From assembly GCA_014529385.2 (NCBI GenBank), contig CM043965.1:67885690-67949689 (forward strand): a stretch of 64,000 nucleotides of DNA, given 5' to 3'. Below the pieces are notes generated by a model. It searched no databases. It was not told the DNA's origin and saw only the letters and a program-made list of their open reading frames with translations. The stretch's first letter is position 1, and every line of letters starts with the position of its first letter. Position numbers and translations under genes: made by a program. This DNA comes from Adiantum capillus-veneris. Lineage: Eukaryota > Streptophyta > Polypodiopsida > Polypodiales > Pteridaceae. Shown piece after piece: positions 1-11,348 of this stretch.

Positions 1-20
1 TCCCCCTCTCCTCTGTCGTG

Positions 21-191
<171 letters not shown>

Positions 192-340
192 TGCTTCGTA
201 CGGTGCGCCAGGCCCAACCCCCGCTGCCCGTCTTTGATGCTAACTCCTTGCCCATCTTTGACGTTGGCAGACCGCGTTTTTTGTTGTCACGTGCGCCCAA
301 GTACATACACTCTCTCTCTCTCCCTGTTGCGCGCCAGGCT

Positions 341-544
341 CTGGCCCCGCTGGTCAGCGCTATCAACACTCGCCTCGTTGCGCGCTATTGTCCCCTCCGC
401 GAGTCAATACCACACGACCCCGCCTTCGCGTTGTTGAACACCCTGGCCCCGTTGGTTAGCGCTATCAACACTCGCCTCGTTGCGTGCTGCTGTCCCCCCC
501 ACCAGTCAATACCACATGACCCCGCCTTCGCGTTGCTGAACAGT
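341..544. repeat. 102-bp tandem repeat, two copies
   Basis: Copy 1 starts at 341 and copy 2 at 443. They share blocks such as GCTATCAACACTCGCCTCGT and GACCCCGCCTTCGCGTTG and differ at scattered bases. The period is a multiple of three, so one plus-strand frame stays open through both copies (about 191-586), but the encoded protein is not recognised and there is no other sign of coding. Confidence 0.85.
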
Positions 545-589
545 CGACCCCGCTGTCAACTTGCTGCTAGCCAGGTAAGCAGGTAATAT

Positions 590-1127
590 TTTTTAAAAAA
601 TTATTATTTTGCGTTATTTTATTTAATTCCAAAGTTTAACAAAAAACACACAAAAAAATACAAACACAAAAACAAAACATTAAAAAAAAATCATTTGAAA
701 ATCAAAGAATAAAAACAGGAAAAAAGAGTTTTAAGAAGTACTAAAAAATAAAAAATAAAAAATAACTCAAAAAACTAATAAATCAAAACAAAAAATAAAA
801 ATAAATTCAAAAAATCTATTAAAATCTCAAAAAAGTTTAGAAAATACCAAAAAATAGAAAAATAATAAATAAAATAGAAAACTCATCAAAAGTTCACAAA
901 ACAAATCAGCAAAAAATTTAAAAACCTTATAGAAAACTCCTAAAAAATAAAAAATTGATCTGAATAATCACAAAAAAATCATAAAATTCATAAAAACTCA
1001 AAAAAATCATAATATATCACAAATATTCATAAAACCTTCAAAATTTTCATAAAAATTATAAAATTCACAAAAAAAATCCTACTTTTCCAAAAACAATGAA
1101 AATACGGGCCATCAAAAGTATTATGCT
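590..1127. other. A-rich low-complexity stretch
   Basis: About 540 bp made largely of A-runs separated by single T, C or G (AAAAAATA and AACTCAAAAA types). No gene or structured repeat is visible. It lies just upstream of the gypsy fragment at 1128 and could be decayed transposon or simple-sequence expansion. Confidence 0.7.
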
Positions 1128-1425
1128 AAACTACCAAAAAGATACTATGGTCCTTTTCAAATCTTGAAGCCAATCAATTACATGGCTTATCAACTCAAGT
1201 TGCCCAACCATTGGCTCATACACAATGCTTTTCATGTGAGCCTACTTAAGTCCTACAAAGGAGAGCCACCAAGAGAACCAATTATTAAAGGCCCACCAAA
1301 GATCGAAGATCAAGAAGAGGTGCTACAACCTGAAGCTATCCTTTAAAATGAAGACAAGGTGCTATGGCATGGTAAGATTATCCGACGATATCTTATTAAA
1401 TTCAAAAATTATCCTTGTCGATGCT
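1128..1425 (+). pseudogene. Ty3/gypsy integrase C-terminus and chromodomain remnant
   Basis: The frame reads the motif YYGPF, then a Tyr-x-Leu-x-Leu-Pro segment, then HNAFHVSLLK, the hallmark of the C-terminal part of chromovirus integrases. After an in-frame TAA at 1344 the same frame continues with IIRRYLIKFKNYP, the start of a chromodomain (known in the family to help target integration to chromatin). The chromodomain is cut off after that motif. The fragment lies directly upstream of a 3' untranslated stretch and an LTR, so it is the 3' end of one element. The rest of pol and gag are absent. It is not functional. Confidence 0.8.
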
Positions 1426-1801
1426 TACAATGCTACATTAGGGTAAGCAGGTGTAATATGATTTCAAATGAACAATGTTTTTGTCTTATAAGACTCGTTC
1501 TCTTTTTATTGTGCACAAATTTAAGTAGTATGCATGCTTACAATCATGTTTCCATTGATGAAGTCTCCCAAACACCAAGTAGAATTTTTCACTCTACTTT
1601 GGACTATGATATGGACTAAAGAGCAGACATGCTTACGGAAGCTACATCTCCCCAGCACCAAATGGACTAGTTATCCATTCTAGCATGATGTCATCGGGTA
1701 AAAAGGGATCCTCTACCCGCTATGAAAAATGTATTGATGACCAAGACTTTATCTTCTCTACCTCATAGTTGAGGATGACTATGGTTTCAAGGGAGAGTTA
1801 A
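1426..1801 (+). other. Gypsy 3' untranslated region and polypurine tract
   Basis: No open domain is recognised here. At 1789-1798 the purine run AAGGGAGAG lies immediately before the LTR-like start at 1802, the position expected of the plus-strand primer (polypurine tract). Confidence 0.5.
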
Positions 1802-2712
1802 TGTAATAAAATCTAATATCTAGCTTCACTCAAACGATTTTCTCATGTTAAACTAATCATTTAATATGGGAAAATAAATGGGAAACAAGAGCTAGAACAT
1901 AGATATGAGTTTTTAGGCCAAGCTCAACACGGGGCCAAAAGGGGATGGCTCCATCCCAGCAAGGGCTCACAAGGAGTTGACCTACTGAAGAAAAATACTG
2001 GCATAATGGAGCTAGAAATACCTTAGGGTTAGCTTCATTAAATACCTCCAATGGTTAGTGTAAAAGTCCTTAGACCTTAGGTTAAAGCTAGGCCTATGCG
2101 TGAGGAGCTTGATAATTAAAAGTGCACGAGATGCTAAGGTGCAACTTAAGCTATACATGTGCTTTAAGGTCAAAGTCAATCCCTACAAGGAGGGGGCGAT
2201 CCCTTGAGCCTACGGGGATGGTAAAGAGAGAGGCCATGCTCTTGATATTTCCATGCATGATGACTATGGTGCTTGAGGTGATTAAGCAACTAGGGGGCCA
2301 AGGTGCTTAGGGGTAGAAAGTCAAGACCTATGCCTACAAAGAAGGGGGCGAGCCCTACAAGGAGGGGATATGCATGGATGAGCTTCCCCTTACTCAAGGG
2401 GCACCACTTGCTCAAAGAGGCATATTGGACACATATCAAGCCGTGGCTAGGTTGCCCTCAAGGTGTGTTTAAAACCTATTGGTTGACCTTAGAGAGGTCC
2501 AATGATAAAATAGTTAAATTAATTGTTTGAGCATATAACAAGCCCTCTCTCTCAAAGAGGAAAGGAGGACACTTGTCCAAGGACTACCTCTATTGCTAGT
2601 TGTGAACAAGCTTGTGATTGGCTAGGCCTTGAGAAAGTCAATGAGCTTCCACCATGAGCTAGAAGAGGGGGTCCACCCAAGCAAGGAGGGGGCTTGCTTG
2701 CAATATATACAC

Positions 2713-2802
<90 letters not shown>

Positions 2803-2860
2803 ATTATGTGAAGTGCCAAGTGCAAGAGACTTCATCTCCTTCTCCAAGTTTTTTCGGCAC
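1802..2860 (+). mobile_element. Ty3/gypsy 3' LTR, copy 1 (3' end lost)
   Basis: Begins TGTAATAAAATCTAATATC after a polypurine tract. A clearly related sequence begins at 61803 and shares many blocks in the same order: GATTTTCTCAT, CTCAACACGGGGCCA, GTGTAAAAGTCCTT, GGACACTTGTC, a CA-rich stretch and CATCTCCTTCTCCAAG. Similarity stops near 2860, where the Penelope-like sequence starts, so this copy is probably truncated at its 3' end. The upstream chromodomain remnant assigns the LTR to a chromovirus. Confidence 0.65.
2715..2800. repeat. (CA)n microsatellite inside LTR copy 1
   Basis: A pure 86-bp CA run. The second LTR copy has only a short interrupted CA stretch at the matching place (about 62711-62730), so the array grew in this copy. 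Confidence 0.97.
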
Positions 2861-2867
2861 CACATCA

Positions 2868-3540
2868 TTGCGACTAGAAATACTGCTTTTGACACACTCA
2901 CAGATGGAGCTTTTAGTGTGGTAATGAAGGCCGGGTTAAGACCACATATATTTTGAAGAAAATTGGTTAGCTCTGCAAATGAAGAGGAAAAGGTACCTAA
3001 TAACTGTGTTTGATTTTTTGAAGAAGCGGAAGTTGCTTTAATTCCTCTTCTAAGAGTTTAAGTCCTTTTTTCTTGTTTTTCATAAGAGCTGTTAGGAGAT
3101 TGATCCAGTTATTAAAAGAAAGAAGCTGCAGTAAGGATCCGTGAGGATAACTTTCAACATTTGTAGAGCCAATAGTTAGTTTAGAAGCAACATGCCATTG
3201 ACTTAAATCTAGACAAGAGACAGTCATTGAGCAATCTTGAGCTATAGAGTCCATTGACCACACAATCACAAGCTAATGTCATCCCTAGACCCATCACCAA
3301 TCAATCCAAGGATATTATGACTGTGTGTAGGTACCCCTATCAGAGATCTAGGTCAAAAAACCAAAATCCCTAATATTTAAGTAGCTGTGATAATCGCTTG
3401 GTCCTAAATTGACAGGTCAAATTATGACGTTGTGCTTATTTGTGTGTTTTAGAGTGTGAATCTATATATCTTATTGACAACTTGAACTGAATGATTCAAA
3501 AAGAGAATTGACAAAATCAAAATTCCATTCCTAATCTACA
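2868..3540 (-). mobile_element. Inverted partial copy of the Penelope-like 5' region
   Basis: The minus strand of this segment matches the plus strand of about 3570-4450. Shared pieces include the protein block STNVESYPHGSLLQ, the flank AGGCCGGGTTAA, and the spacer around TACCTACACACAGTC. The left arm lacks most of 3765-4090 of the right arm. The arms meet near 3555, giving an imperfect palindrome. Inverted, partly truncated copies joined to the 5' end are a known arrangement for Penelope-like elements. Confidence 0.75.
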
Positions 3541-4079
3541 TATATTTAATGCAAAATGTATGTACACATTTTCACTTATTTTTGTCAATTCTCTTTTTGA
3601 ATTATTCAGTTTAAGTTGTGAATAACATATATAGATTAATACTCCAAACACACAAATAGGCACAAGGTTGTAAATTTACTTAAATAATAGGGATTTTGGT
3701 TTTTTTAACTAGATCTCCAATAGGGTACCTACACACAGTCATAATATCCTCGGATTGATTGGTTTAAAGGTTGTATGTAGTATCATCTTACTCTTTTTCC
3801 TTTCCTTTTTCTCAAGTACCTTACTATTGCAAGTATACTTCTCGAATACAAATCCTTAATAACCCAAAAAATCTAGAAGCTATCATTGAAAAACTTAGAA
3901 TGGCTCGTGCCAAAATTCACAAAGATAACCCTAGATTGTCTTTTATTTACCCTGTAAATAGATACAGACCCTTTCTTGCTAGGTCTGCCAAGAAAATGTA
4001 ATCTTTTGGTAGTATTTCCTTCTTTGTCTCTAATTTTAGTTGATCTCTTTACTTTCAAAATGACTCTTTTGCCCTCGGG

Positions 4080-4403
4080 ATGGAATTCCCTACGAAGATC
4101 ACTTCTTCTAAAGCAAGTGTCTATGTCTTACGCTGCATTGAGGATGCAACTGCTTCTAAACTTATTATTGACTCTACAAATGTTGAAAGCTATCCTCATG
4201 GCTCCTTACTACAAATTATTTCTTTTAATGATTGGATCAAGCTCCTAGTAGCTCTTGTGAAAAACAAGAAAGAAGGACTTAAACTCTTACAAGAGGAATT
4301 AAAGCAATCTCCTCTTCTTCAAAAAATTCACATACAATCATTATCTACCTTTTCCTCTTCAGGCGTAAAGTTAACCAATTTTCTTAAAATTTTGCGGACT
4401 TAA
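4080..4403 (+). pseudogene. Penelope-like element N-terminal coding fragment 1
   Basis: A 107-residue open frame with no recognised domain. It contains the block STNVESYPHGSLLQ and a Lys/Glu-rich helix-like stretch (KEGLKLLQEELKQ). The same protein is found in inverted form on the minus strand at 3269-2997, with about three quarters of residues alike by eye, which suggests real coding in the ancestor rather than chance. The 3771-4001 frame just upstream (RIQILNNPKNLEAIIEKLRM) probably belongs to the same protein but is separated by stops. Function unknown. Confidence 0.45.
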
Positions 4404-4776
4404 CCCGGCCTTCATTACCACATCGACAGCTCCATTCGTCAGTGTGTCAAGCGATATTTTTAGTTGCAATCCTGTGATGCTAGAAGTGATAAAGAGTTTC
4501 CAATAGGATTTATGCTCTCTTAGTGAGTCTACACTTTTGGAATGGTTTGTAAAGTCTCAAAGTGTTTTCCTTTTCATCCTTCAAAACAAGTCGAGGTAGA
4601 AGGGACAATTGTGGACATCCAACTCTGGACGCTCCCCAAAAAAGGTTTTTTGAATCGTATATCTCTTGAATTTCTTGGAATTTTTTAGCCAACTTAGTTG
4701 TTGCTTGCATGGATGAGTGTCGAGTTCATATTCTTAAAGGCACTCAATTCGTGGATAAAGGAGTGCTCTCTTTGCC

Positions 4777-5337
4777 ATGAATTTTTTGGATCCTGCCAAA
4801 TGTTCCACTAACACTGGGATTAATGGACGTACAAAAGGTTTTACGGCCTTCTCTAAGCCAAATGAAGATTACTACTCAAATTTTATTTGGAATATTTATA
4901 AGCTTTATATCAAATATGCTTTTAAGTTTCTCAACAATAAAGCTGCTTGTGAGTCAAGTATCATTTGGTTTGATCATGCGGTTTGGTACATATTTAATCA
5001 CCTAGAATTATTATTTCCCGACAATGCAAAAGAGCTTCACTCATCATTAATATGTTCATGGCTTGGGACACAAGCATGTAACCAGGTTTTAGCACAAATT
5101 GCATTCATTCACTTCCATAGCATGATGCTTGAATTTCTCAAGGAGCTTAAGGAGGATGAACCGGGAACATTTCTTACATCCTATGGCAATAACAAAGGAG
5201 TGAAGACTCTACTTAGTTTTCTTAACCCCAATACGGAGGAAGAATCCACCCCATCCCTGAAAAGAACTATTTCTTTGACTAACACTCCTAATTCACTCAC
5301 CTCTTTCTTAACCCCCTCTATTACTTCTAGTTCTTAA
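4777..5337 (+). pseudogene. Penelope-like element N-terminal coding fragment 2
   Basis: A 186-residue open frame, the longest undisturbed one in the element. It is rich in aromatic residues in the middle (IWNIYKLYIKYAFKFL), has a Ser/Thr-rich tail, and matches no domain known to me. It lies between fragment 1 and the RT motifs that begin near 5766, so it is most simply the N-terminal extension of the element's polyprotein. The stretch 5338-5760 has only short broken frames. Confidence 0.45.
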
Positions 5338-6115
5338 CTTTGGCACATGAAAAATCAAACGCTACACCAGTAGAGGGAGAGCCAAAAATCTTACTGTAAA
5401 ACATCTTCTTAACATGTGATCGTAATATTTTCAGGTGATCACCAACCTAGCGGGCAGAAAGATGTTGAGTACTAAGAAGGAAGCACAAACCCATATTTTT
5501 GTGCATTGTCTTTTTGTGAACAAAATTCTAGAACTGTACTCACCTAAATCTATTTTGATGGAATTTTTTCATCAAAAATTGGGAAATACTTTCTATTAAA
5601 TCATGTTATGTTTGGATGGAAGTACACATATCCACTAAGAAATTGTTCACAATATCGATTTTTTAAGGCAACACATTGTACCTACTTGTAATTGCATTAA
5701 TGATCATTTTGATAAATTTGGATCACACATTTGTACTTTAAACCTAGACTTTTGCAAGGTTCAGGAGATTCAAGCTTTGCTTAACAAAGGATAAAATCAT
5801 ATTCCACTTCCACCACTTAATCCTCACTTAGCTTTTGTTGCCCTTCTTAACTGATTAACTGACTTGGTTAATAAACTCGATTTGGAGTTAGAGGTGCACC
5901 ATACCCTCTCTCATCTACTTTTTCACTCCTTCTAGAACAAGGTAGAAAACTTAAACCCACAGTGGCTTAGCACGGACACTACCTATATATACTTACAAAA
6001 ATTAGAGATCGTGCATCTAAATTTGTTATTATGGGACTAGACAAAGCTGGAAATATAGCTACAATTATACGTAAACAACTTGTGCACTTGGCATCACTAG
6101 ATAGATTGAATGGAG

Positions 6116-6120
6116 ACGAA
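6116..6120. other. Left target-site duplication of copia 1
   Basis: ACGAA directly before the 5' LTR pairs with ATGAA at 11344-11348 directly after the 3' LTR, four of five bases identical. Removing the element and one copy restores an uninterrupted frame in the host element. Confidence 0.75.
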
Positions 6121-6398
6121 TAGTGGGTTCAGGCCTCAATAACCCCCTTTTGTACAATTTTTATACTTTTTCCAAGTTCACATTGAACCTGGACACATTT
6201 TTAAAAAGTCACTTATAATAAAAGTGGGAAAATCCAAAACTCACTTATTGAGTGTTCCCCAAAAACGTGAGCTCTCTCTCTCCTCCTACTTTGATCCCTA
6301 GCGCTTCCTCTCTACTCCACTCCGCCTCTTGCTTTTTGCCCCAATCCTGTACTACATCATGACGTGCACCTACCGGTACCTTTTGCTTCGCGCTTTCA
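6121..6398 (+). mobile_element. Copia 1 5' LTR
   Basis: 278 bp, ending in TTTCA. The first bases TAGTGGGTT are a mutated form of TGTTGGGTT in the 3' LTR. It holds a conserved block with the AATAAAAGTGGGAAA motif near 6218, a possible polyadenylation or promoter element, and a short CT-rich run near 6273. Confidence 0.9.
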
Positions 6399-6400
6399 AT

Positions 6401-6412
6401 TGGTATCAGAGC
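6401..6412 (+). other. Primer binding site, tRNA-iMet type
   Basis: TGGTATCAGAGC, complementary to the 3' end of plant initiator tRNA-Met, two bases after the LTR. Reverse transcription of the minus strand starts here in this family. Confidence 0.93.
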
Positions 6413-6838
6413 CCTAGGGTTTCAAAATAGCCCTGTGCAGTCTGTTGGACAACCAGCTAAATTTGATCTCCCGCATTCAATTTCGCTTCCATCACGAAGC
6501 CCGTTGCTTCCGAGGTCAAAAAGGTCACCAAAATTGCCAAAACAGGCTGTTTTTAGGTCAAAACAGGTGATTTACAGGTTATTACGGGTCAAAATAGCAA
6601 TACGCAGGTGTACCCAAGTTGTGGGATCACATGTATTGATGTTTGTCGCGCGACAAATTGAGTGAAAAGCTGAGTACAGGTGCTTGAAACTGCACATTTC
6701 AACTGGAAATTCAGATTTAGACTATTTCATGTAAAGAAACTGTGGCTCTTTGTATGCAAAGTCTTGTGCTTGCTACTATTTGTTGAAATTTTTAGCCTAT
6801 TGCATCTCCCTTCTATACACACTTGTGGTTGAATTAAG

Positions 6839-7807
6839 ATGGCAAGTTCTTCCTCTTCCGCATCTGACACTAAAAGTTTGATGGAAATCAAACGGTTCGA
6901 TGGTCAAGGCTTCGATCTTTGGCAAGAACGCATGCAAGGTATCCTTTTCTTAAAGGATTGTAAAGATGCATTGAAACAGAATAAGCCACCAGGTTTATCT
7001 AACGAAGAGTGGGCCAGGTTAAATAAGAAGGCTATGGCCTACATCAAAATGGCTATCAATGATGACATTTTGACGGACATCAAGCATTTGGACTCTGCTT
7101 ATGCAATATGGCAAAAGCTAAAGGCCAATTATGAGAACATCACACCTGTGAACCAGGTGCATTTGATGCAAAAGTTGGTGAATATGTAGCTTGATGACTT
7201 GAAGTCAGCTTCTGAGCATTTGAGTGCTTTTTCAGGTGTGTTGAGTCACTTGTTGCAGGACAGTGGGCTTCAGCAATTCGATGATAAGTCGAAAGCTATT
7301 TTCTTGCTTATGACATTGTCAGATACTTGGGAAACTTTGGTTGTCTCCTTGAGCAATAGTCCCACCCTCACTTATGATGGTGTGAGAGGGTCTATTTTCA
7401 ATGAAGAGATTAGACGCAAGTCTGGTGGGGAAGGTGGCAGTTCTGCCTACAATGCAAGAGGTAGAAATCAAAAGCGCAATGCGGGAAACATGACTCAAAA
7501 TAGAAGTAAGAGCAAGACAAAAGATAAGGATGTCACTTGTTATCAATGTGGCAGAAAGGGTCACAAGAAACCCGATTGCAGGTATCTCAAGAAACGGCAG
7601 GAAAGGAAGAAGGAAACGCAAGATAAGATGAAGAAAGATGAGAAGAAACGGGAAAAATCAGAAGGTGATTCCTCCAGGTATGCTGAGAATGAAAATGTAT
7701 CCTCTAGTGTGGTCATTGAGGAGTTGTCAGACGTTGCGGAAATCTTGGTTGCACCTTCATGTCCCTCAGATTTGGTGATAGCTAATGCAGAAGACATGCT
7801 TATCTGA
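6839..7807 (+). pseudogene. Copia 1 gag
   Basis: Starts at ATG (MASSSSSASD) about 430 bp after the primer site. The N-terminal part has the FDGQGFDLWQERM motif of plant copia Gag (FDG-x-n-W). One frame runs on past an in-frame TAG at 7187. A CCHC zinc knuckle lies at 7538-7579 (C-x2-C-x4-H-x4-C), which packages element RNA in the family, followed by a Lys/Glu-rich tail. The frame ends at TGA 7805. Without the stops it would fuse to the protease, as usual for a copia single polyprotein. Confidence 0.88.
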
Positions 7808-7857
7808 AAGAAAGATGTCATTGATGCATTGCTCAGTGCTAATGATGGCCTATCCCA

Positions 7858-9163
7858 GTCATGGATAGTGGATTCTAGTGCTTCATTCCATGTGACTCCA
7901 TCTTTGGAGTGTTTTGCTACATATATTGCAAGCAATTAAGGCAAGGTGTACCTTGGTGATAATTTTGCTTGCAATATTGAGAGAATGGGTACTATGTGTT
8001 TGGCTCTTAACAATGGTCAAGAGCTTGTGTTAAATGATCTCAGGTTAGTACCAGGCATTAAGAAAAGTTTTCTATCTGTTGGCCAGTTAGATGCACATGG
8101 TTATACTACCATTTTTTATGGGGGTTCATGGAAGTTGCTTAAGGGCTCTATGCTTGTTGTGCAAAAGGGTCTAAAAGAGGTACTTTGTACTATCTTCAAT
8201 GCAAAGCTTTGCCTATAAAGTTTCTTGTTGTTGCTAAAGTTGCTTCACACACAGAATTGTGGCATAAGAGACTTGGCCATATGAGCCAAAAGGGTATTAA
8301 TGTGCTTTCCTCTTTGAAGAGGGTTGATGTAAAAGGCAAAAACTTGGATTTTTGTAACAATTGTCTTTATGGAAAGCAAAATAAATCTTCTTGTTACTCT
8401 AGTGTCTCTCGCAAAGCTAATCCTCTTGATCTTATTCACTCCGATGTATGCACCATGCCCGTTAAGTCTTTTGGTAGTGCATTGTATTTTGTTACATTCG
8501 TTGCTGACTGTACTAGGAAAGGATGGGTGCATTTGTTGAAAAGTAAGAGTGAGACTTTTAATGCTTTTAAGAAATTTTCATGCTTCTGTCACTACGCAAA
8601 AGAGTATTAAGCTTAAATGTCTCAGATCTGATAATGGAGGAGAGTATGTATCTGTTGAATTTCAGCGTTTTTGTGATGAAAATGGGATTAAAAGGGAGTT
8701 GACAGCCCCTTATAATCCGTCTATTAATGGTGTGGCTGAGAGGTATAATCGTACTTCATGCGAGAGAGTGCGGTGCATGTTGTCCACCACTAATCTTTCC
8801 CAAGAGTTTTGGGGGGAGGCATTGAAAACTACAGTTCATATTTGCAATCTCTCTCCTAATAGTACACTGAAAAATGACATTCCAAAGGAGGTTTGGTCTG
8901 GCAAACCTGCCTCTTATGATCATTTGAAAGTATTTGGCTGCAAAGCTTTTGTTCATGTACGCAATGACTTAAGAACAAAGCTTGATATGAAGTCCATTAA
9001 AGGAGTCTTCCTAGGTTATGGGGAAGAAGATGAAATGGGCTATAGAGTGTGGTTACCACAGTTTAGAAAGGTAATGCGCAGCCGAGATGTAGTGTTCAAT
9101 GAGGCAAAATTGCTTAAGAATGCTACAAAATCTGATGCTGACAAGAAAACAGTCAAACTTTAG
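7858..9163 (+). pseudogene. Copia 1 protease and integrase
   Basis: The protease site reads DSSASFH at about 7868-7890 where DSGASFH is usual, so the catalytic Gly is lost. An in-frame TAA follows at 7937. Integrase shows the HHCC zinc-binding part (LWHKRLGH near 8260, CNNC near 8353) and the DDE catalytic motif: Asp in HSDVC near 8440, Asp in SDNGGEY near 8630, Glu in NGVAERYNR near 8738. Frameshifts occur near 8200 and 8580. The C-terminal GKP box (WSGKPASYDHLKVFGC) is intact. Tnt1/Tork-like organisation is inferred. Confidence 0.88.
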
Positions 9164-9539
9164 CCTTCTGTGCCACTCATTGCTGTTGAGAAAGAGCCTC
9201 ATGATGCATTACCGCAAGCTGAAATTGATAATCAACCGGTTAACCTTGAGCCGGAAGAGGTAGGACATGATTTTGATGCTCCTAATGAGGATGGACAACC
9301 ACCTGAATTGGTTGAAAATCATTTTCAGCAGCATGACAGAGCTGAAAATGAGTTGCCTTATGATGTAGAACCGTTGGCCTGAGAATGTAGATCATTGGAT
9401 ACACAGGTCAACTCGTTTGAGAAGGCAACCGCCGCGCAGAGATTTAACCCCTCTTTGGATCATGTAATGTTGATAGATGAGGGTGAACCTCTTACATATA
9501 AAGAGGCCAAATCATGTGAGTCAAGCAGCAAGTGGGAGC

Positions 9540-10389
9540 TTGCAATGCAAGAGGAATGAAATCCTTGTATGCAAATGATACTTGGGATCTTATGCCATTG
9601 CCTAAAGGCAGAAAGGCTCTTCCTAACAAATGGGTGTACAAGATTAAAATTGTGGATAAAAAACCCAAGTACAAGGCAAGATTGGTTGCAAAAGGACATG
9701 CATAGAAAGAAGGAATTGATTTTCAAAAGATCTTTTCTCCTGTTGTAAAGCTTACAACTTTACGTGTCCTTTTTGCTCTCGTTGCGGTGCTTGATTTGGA
9801 ATTGAATCAAATGGATGTAAAGACAACGTCTTTGCATGGTGACATTGAAGAGGACATATACGTGAAACAACCTAAAGGTTTTGTAGTTCCTACACGCGAG
9901 GAACTTGTATGCAAACTGAAAAGGGCTCTGTATGGTTTGAGAAAATCATCACGGTAGTGGTATAAGAAGTTTGACACTTTTATGCTGTCTCAAGACTTTA
10001 AACGCAGTCATGCATATCATTATTTGTATACGAAAAGGGATGAAGATGGTAGTCCCATCATACTTGTTCTCTATGTTGATGACATGTTGCTTGCCGGGAA
10101 ACATAAGACTAGTCTTGATGCTCTGAAACGTAAGCTAAATTCAGCATTTTCTATGAAGGATTTGGGTGATGCAGGGCATATTTTGGGCATTCGTATTAAA
10201 AGAGATAGAAAGCTGAAATTGTTGTTTTTATCTCAAGAAAGGTACATTGCAAAAGTACTTGACAGGTTTAATATGGCTGATGTTAAGCCTCTTGGAGTAC
10301 CTTTACCTCCATACACTAAGCTTAGCAAAGAAGATTGCCCAAAGGATGAGGTGGCATTGAAAGCAATGAAGGAATCCCATATGCATTAG
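9540..10389 (+). pseudogene. Copia 1 reverse transcriptase
   Basis: Reads NKWVYKIK, KARLVAKGHA and ALYGL in order, then the catalytic YVDDM box at 10072-10086. In-frame stops interrupt it (TAG near 9704 and TAG near 9956), so polymerase activity is lost. The stretch 9170-9382 just upstream is the variable acidic linker between integrase and RT. Confidence 0.87.
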
Positions 10390-10403
10390 CTTGTGGTTAT
10401 CTT

Positions 10404-11032
10404 ATGTATGCTATGGTTGCCACTCTTCCCAACATTGCTTATGATGTGGGAGTGGTTAGTCGATACATGTCGAATCCTGGCAAAGCGCATTGGGAAGCTG
10501 TCAAATGCATTTTGAGATATTTGAAAGGTACACAATCAAAGTGTATTTGTTATGGAAAAAGTGACTTAAAGTTGCGGGGATATTGTGATGCAGACATGGC
10601 AGGTGACATGGATACCAGGAAATCTACCCGTGGATATGTATTTGCCATTGCTGGTGGTGCAGTATCTTGGTGTTCTAGGTTACAAAAAATTGTGGCATTG
10701 AGTACCACTGAGGCTGAATATATTTCAGCCACAGAGGCTTCAAAGGAGGCCATTTGGTTGGGCAAAATTGCAAAAGAACTTGGCATACCTGCTCATACAC
10801 CTATGTTAGGTTGTGATAGCCAGAGTGCTTTCTATTTAGCAAAAAATGCCATGTTTCATGCGCGTACCTGACACATAGATGTGCGGTACCACTTTATACG
10901 ACAGGTATTGGAGGATGGTCTAGTCACCTTAACTAAGATCCATACACAGGATAATCCTACAGATGTTCTCACCAAGAGTCTTGCTAAGGCTCAACATGAG
11001 CATTGCATAAATCTGGTGGGAGTTGGTTAACT
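10404..11032 (+). pseudogene. Copia 1 RNase H
   Basis: Follows RT after a frameshift. Motifs are YCDADMAGD, STRGYVF, STTEAEYISATEASKEAIWL and DSQSAFYLAKN, which carry the usual copia RNase H acidic residues, then HIDVRYHFIR and the terminal TKSL block. A TGA interrupts it at 10869. The frame ends at about 11030, just before the polypurine tract at 11055-11064 (AAGTGGGAGG). Confidence 0.88.
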
Positions 11033-11065
11033 TAAAGGCGTCATTTATGCCTTTAAGTGGGAGGT

Positions 11066-11343
11066 TGTTGGGTTAAAGGCCTAAATATCCCCTTTTTGTA
11101 CATTTTTATATTTTGTCTTAGTTCACATTGAACCTGGGCACATTTTTTTGAAGTCACTTATAATAAAAGTGGGAAAACCCAAAACTCACTTATTGAGTTC
11201 TCCCCAAAAACGTGAGCTCTCTCTCTCTTCCTACTTCAATCCCTAGTGCTTCCTCTTTGCTGCACTCCGCCTCTCGCTTCTTGCCCCAATCCTGCACTAC
11301 ATCACAACACGCACCTACCAGTACCTTTTGCTTCGCACTTTCA
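11066..11343 (+). mobile_element. Copia 1 3' LTR
   Basis: 278 bp, TGTTGGGTT to TTTCA, one base after the polypurine tract. It has the same length and block order as the 5' LTR. Confidence 0.92.
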
Positions 11344-11348
11344 ATGAA
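11344..11348. other. Right target-site duplication of copia 1
   Basis: ATGAA, paired with ACGAA at 6116-6120. Confidence 0.75.

Larger units (their letters stand above)
3570..6115 (+). mobile_element. Penelope-like element, 5' part
   Basis: Several broken plus-strand frames run up to the copia insertion. At about 5766-5800 the frame gives LLNKG followed by NHIPLPPL, resembling the L-x-K-G-x-x-F-I-P block that precedes Penelope-type reverse transcriptases. At about 6030-6115 it gives DKAGNIATI and then a Leu-rich segment, resembling the first RT motif (DKGN type). The element resumes at 11349 after the copia insertion in the same frame, and the second half carries the RT core. Assignment to Penelope-like elements rests on these motifs; a search would settle it. 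Confidence 0.6.
6121..11343 (+). mobile_element. Complete but dead Ty1/copia element (copia 1)
   Basis: A 5,223-bp element with two 278-bp LTRs, a tRNA-iMet primer site, gag, protease, integrase, reverse transcriptase and RNase H in copia order, and a polypurine tract. The coding region has several in-frame stops (7187, 7805, 7937, 9161) and frameshifts near 8200 and 8580, plus further breaks in RT, so it cannot make Gag-Pol. The LTRs differ at a few dozen positions, pointing to an old insertion. It sits inside the Penelope-like element. Confidence 0.93.

Noticed and set aside
4437-4443. Hammerhead ribozyme at the Penelope-like end
   Set aside because: A CTGACGA core exists on the minus strand here and a near-core TTGATGA at 12619, but neither is followed by a stem II and GAAA in the right place.
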